Positions 62,228-64,000 of a DNA stretch of 64,000 nucleotides are shown piece by piece. The position numbers and the translations under genes were made by a program. The stretch is taken from NCBI GenBank assembly GCA_023511625.1, contig JAIMBD010000002.1, positions 186,001 to 250,000 on the forward strand, written 5' to 3'. Source of the DNA: Bacillota bacterium (GTDB taxonomy: Bacteria > Bacillota > Sulfobacillia > Sulfobacillales > Sulfobacillaceae). Under the pieces are notes generated by a model. That model was not told the DNA's origin. It saw only the letters and a list, made by a program, of their open reading frames with translations, and did no database searches. How positions within the stretch are numbered: the stretch's first letter is position 1; each line of letters opens with the position of its first letter.

Positions 62228-62246
62228 CCCGGCCGATATCGCCGGG
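62228..62246. terminator. Hairpin between the DUF2203 and ferredoxin-reductase genes
   Basis: CCCGGC-CGATATC-GCCGGG, a perfect 6-bp stem just after the DUF2203 stop. T-tract poor on both strands. It may end the upstream transcript. Confidence 0.35.
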
Positions 62247-62256
62247 TTCGGCGGTC

Positions 62257-62676
62257 CTAGGACGGTCGGACAGGGTTCAAAGGGCGGCGGCCGGCGAATC
62301 CTTCGTGCAGGCCATGATAGTAGGCCACTTCCGGCTCCTGCATCTGCCAACAAAGGTAGACCTGCACGCCTGCGATTTTGGCCGGGAAATCCACCAACCC
62401 CATCTCGACATCGGTCACGCGGCACCCCATCTGGTTGATTTCTCCCAGCAGTTGGTTGGCGTCGGCCACCAGTCGGTCGAAATCCTGCTTAGCCCGCTGA
62501 TAGTCGGCCAACATGATGAGGTTGCCATCCCGGCGATACCCCACCTCGCGAATGTCGCGCATCTCTTCGTACTTCCGGCGTGCCTCCTCTTGCAGTGCCT
62601 TGAGGCGCTGCAACATGGTGCGCAATGCCGGGATCAGCTGGTTGGCTTCGGAGACCGTAAAGTAGCGGACGGCCAT
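62257..62676 (-). CDS. DUF2203 protein
   Basis: The 139-residue protein begins YFTVSEANQLIPALRTMLQRL and ends with VDFPAKIAGVQVYLCWQMQEPEVAYYHGLHEGFAGRRPL in outline, both diagnostic of DUF2203. The middle is a charged coiled-coil-like helix. Function unknown. GGAGGG lies before the ATG. 32 nt after the adenosyltransferase-like gene. Confidence 0.9.
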   Translation of the reverse strand: MAVRYFTVSEANQLIPALRTMLQRLKALQEEARRKYEEMRDIREVGYRRDGNLIMLADYQRAKQDFDRLVADANQLLGEINQMGCRVTDVEMGLVDFPAKIAGVQVYLCWQMQEPEVAYYHGLHEGFAGRRPLNPVRPS

Positions 62677-62708
62677 CCAATCCCTCCCTTCTCCCTCCCT
62701 CCGGCGGA

Positions 62709-63257
62709 CTACCAGCTGGCAATGATATCCCCGATGCCCTGTTCGTAGTTCATTTTGCGAGCCAGGGCAAAGATCAGGTCGGCCAATCGATTTAGGTAAT
62801 CCACGGCCACCGCCAACTCCGGATCGTCGCGCTCCAGGGCTTGCACGCGCCGCGCCGCCCGGCGCACCACCGTTCGCGCCCAGTGTAACAGGGCCGCCGC
62901 TGGCACGCCGGTCGGAATGACGAAATTGCGCACGGGAAACAGATCGCGGTCGGCGGCCTCGAGCCATCGTTGCAACTGGTCGACCGCGTCTGGGCCAACG
63001 CCTAACGGCTGCCCCCCGTGCTCTTGGGAAAAAAACGCGGAGAGGGCGAATAGCCGGTTCTGGACCTGTTCCAGAACCTCGTTGACCCAGGAGTTGGTCA
63101 AAAACGCCCGCGCCACGCCGACTGCGGCGTTAGCCTCCTCCAGACTGCCCAAGGCTTCCTCGCGCCAGGCTTCCTCCTGCGCCCACTCCCCGATCGGGGG
63201 CCGGTTGGGCAGCGCCGAACCACCGGCTTGCTCGCCGCACACGCGCTTCACCGCCAC
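62709..63257 (-). CDS. PduO-type cobalamin adenosyltransferase-like protein with a degenerate N-terminus
   Basis: The C-terminal half of this 182-residue protein is canonical: FVIPTGVPAAALLHWARTVVRRAARR near 120-145 and YLNRLADLIFALARKMNYEQ near 158. The N-terminal ATP-binding motif TGDxGxT and its GTVDEL partner are absent; the sequence there reads CGEQAGGSALPNRPP and GSLEEANA. It may bind ATP differently or have lost adenosyltransferase activity. GTG start, with AAGGAG from the end of the upstream gene. Confidence 0.8.
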   Translation of the reverse strand: MAVKRVCGEQAGGSALPNRPPIGEWAQEEAWREEALGSLEEANAAVGVARAFLTNSWVNEVLEQVQNRLFALSAFFSQEHGGQPLGVGPDAVDQLQRWLEAADRDLFPVRNFVIPTGVPAAALLHWARTVVRRAARRVQALERDDPELAVAVDYLNRLADLIFALARKMNYEQGIGDIIASW

Positions 63258-63265
63258 CCCGCTCC

Positions 63266-63826
63266 TTACCAGTAACGTTCCTCCTGCCACGGATCGCCGC
63301 GCAGGTGATAGCCGCGTTCCTCCCAGAACCCGGGCCGGTCCTCGGCCATCAGCTCGAATCCGGTCACCCACTTGGCGCTTTTCCAGAAATAGCGGTGCGG
63401 AACCACGAGCCGCATCGGCCCGCCATGCTCCGCCGCTAACGGCGCCCCCGCGAAGCGATGGGCCAACACCGTATCCGGCGCCAGGATGTCATCCAGCTCC
63501 AGGTTGGCCGTGAACTGATTCATCCCGTGCACCATCACGTAACGCGCCTCCGGTAGCGGCTCGGCCACCTCCAAGACGGCCTGCGGATCGATGCCCTCCC
63601 ACTCGGTGTCCAATTTGGACCACCCTGTAACACAGTGGATGTCGGCGCGCACCGTTTTCGGGCGCAGTTGCAGCATCTCTTCCCACGAGAATTCGAGAGG
63701 ACGGCGCACCAACCCAAACACCCGAAATCGCCACCGGTCCAACGCCACGCGCGGGACCGGCCCGAAGTGCAGGACGGGAAACAAGCGGGTGACGGTTTGG
63801 TTCGGTGGCACACGCGGTTCTGGCAC
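63266..63826 (-). CDS. Sulfite-oxidase-like molybdopterin oxidoreductase (YuiH type)
   Basis: The 186-residue protein consists of a single Mo-binding domain with the molybdenum-ligand cysteine in ADIHCVTGWSKLDTEWEGI near residue 65, followed by VHGMNQFTANLELDDIL and HGGPMRLVVPHRYFWKSAKWV. No signal peptide is seen, so it is probably cytoplasmic like YuiH. The GTG start follows a G-rich tract. First gene of a three-gene run with the adenosyltransferase-like and DUF2203 genes. Confidence 0.88.
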   Translation of the reverse strand: MPEPRVPPNQTVTRLFPVLHFGPVPRVALDRWRFRVFGLVRRPLEFSWEEMLQLRPKTVRADIHCVTGWSKLDTEWEGIDPQAVLEVAEPLPEARYVMVHGMNQFTANLELDDILAPDTVLAHRFAGAPLAAEHGGPMRLVVPHRYFWKSAKWVTGFELMAEDRPGFWEERGYHLRGDPWQEERYW

Positions 63827-63873
63827 GGATACCCCCCCACCTTCGGGTTCGCGGCTGGAACCGAGGATCGCTC

Positions 63874-64000
63874 CTATTTTACCCTAAAGCCGAGGCCGTG
63901 GTCGTAGAGAACCGCAATCGCGCCCGCTGTCATCAAGCCGACCCCCACCCATCCGGGGCGCGTCCCGGCCTCCTTCAGCCAGATCCGCCCCAAAAGCGCG
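63874..64000 (-). CDS. C-terminal end of a membrane transporter, probably EamA/DMT type
   Basis: Only the last 41 residues or so are in the window. A basic turn with KEAGTRPGW is followed by a hydrophobic helix (VGVGLMTAGAIAVLYDHG) and the stop. The pattern E-x-x-x-x-x-x-W-x-G-x-x-L-x-x-x-G fits the last helix of EamA-like transporters. The family is a guess. Confidence 0.4.
   Translation of the reverse strand, partial: ALLGRIWLKEAGTRPGWVGVGLMTAGAIAVLYDHGLGFRVK

Overview
This 64-kb window is ordinary chromosomal DNA of a high-GC, probably thermophilic and aerobic member of the Firmicutes. The closest style I recognise is the Sulfobacillus/Thermaerobacter group; that is an inference from content, not a database result. 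The evidence is a Bacillus-type pyr operon with a PyrR attenuator, strong AGGAGG ribosome sites with many GTG and TTG starts, cell-wall-binding-2 repeats, a YflT-type stress protein, a DUF1540 protein, sdhCAB, and CtaG/SCO oxidase assembly genes. I see no insertion sequence, prophage, CRISPR array or rRNA. Gene density is very high, and almost every gene has a recognisable family.

Layout. 1-9506 (minus): pyrimidine operon pyrR-B-C-carA-carB-pyrK-D-F, driven by a TTGTCA-17-TATCAT promoter and a complete PyrR attenuator. 9566-11856: a zinc alcohol dehydrogenase divergent from an aldo/keto reductase. 11879-15623 (plus): a three-gene cassette of a duplicated membrane protein, an SCO-type redoxin fused to a beta-propeller, and CtaG, predicted to serve copper-oxidase assembly. 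15628-18051: an exported CWB2/Ig/DUF1906 protein. 18291-21451: an acetoin-dehydrogenase-like E1alpha-E1beta-E2 operon, followed by an 857-nt gene-free gap. 22309-27425: a DLH-like protein, RluD, LspA and IleS. 27875-28157: two tRNA-Leu genes with promoter and terminator. 28156-34164: a TetR regulator, a deacetylase lipoprotein, an MFS transporter, ThpR, an ABC ATPase, a stress protein, a DUF1540 protein and EgtD. 34398-37787: the sdhCAB operon. 37799-42334: the bioFADB operon. 42493-45545: a quinone reductase, a CaiB-type CoA-transferase and an SDR. 45625-48650: a second 2-oxoacid dehydrogenase operon. 48719-55568: a gene of unknown function, a deacetylase, asparagine synthetase, a lipoate/octanoate ligase-like enzyme, a MoxR/VWA pair and a small zinc-ribbon protein. 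55780-64000: an SDR, a small membrane protein, an XRE regulator, leucine dehydrogenase, TusA, a CofE-like protein, an archaeal-type class I aldolase, a ferredoxin-NADP reductase, DUF2203, a PduO-like adenosyltransferase, a YuiH-like molybdoenzyme and the end of a membrane transporter.

How the parts fit together. Two lipoyl-dependent E1/E2 complexes without an E3, one lipoate-ligase-like protein, the biotin operon, succinate dehydrogenase and the copper-oxidase cassette point to aerobic respiration fed by acetoin or branched-chain 2-oxoacids; leucine dehydrogenase would supply the latter. The most unusual items are the SCO-propeller fusion, strong hairpins placed between the Shine-Dalgarno sequence and the start codon (ileS, aldolase), a helically phased set of DnaA-box-like repeats, mirrored divergent promoters, and four enzymes that have lost canonical catalytic or ATP-binding residues.
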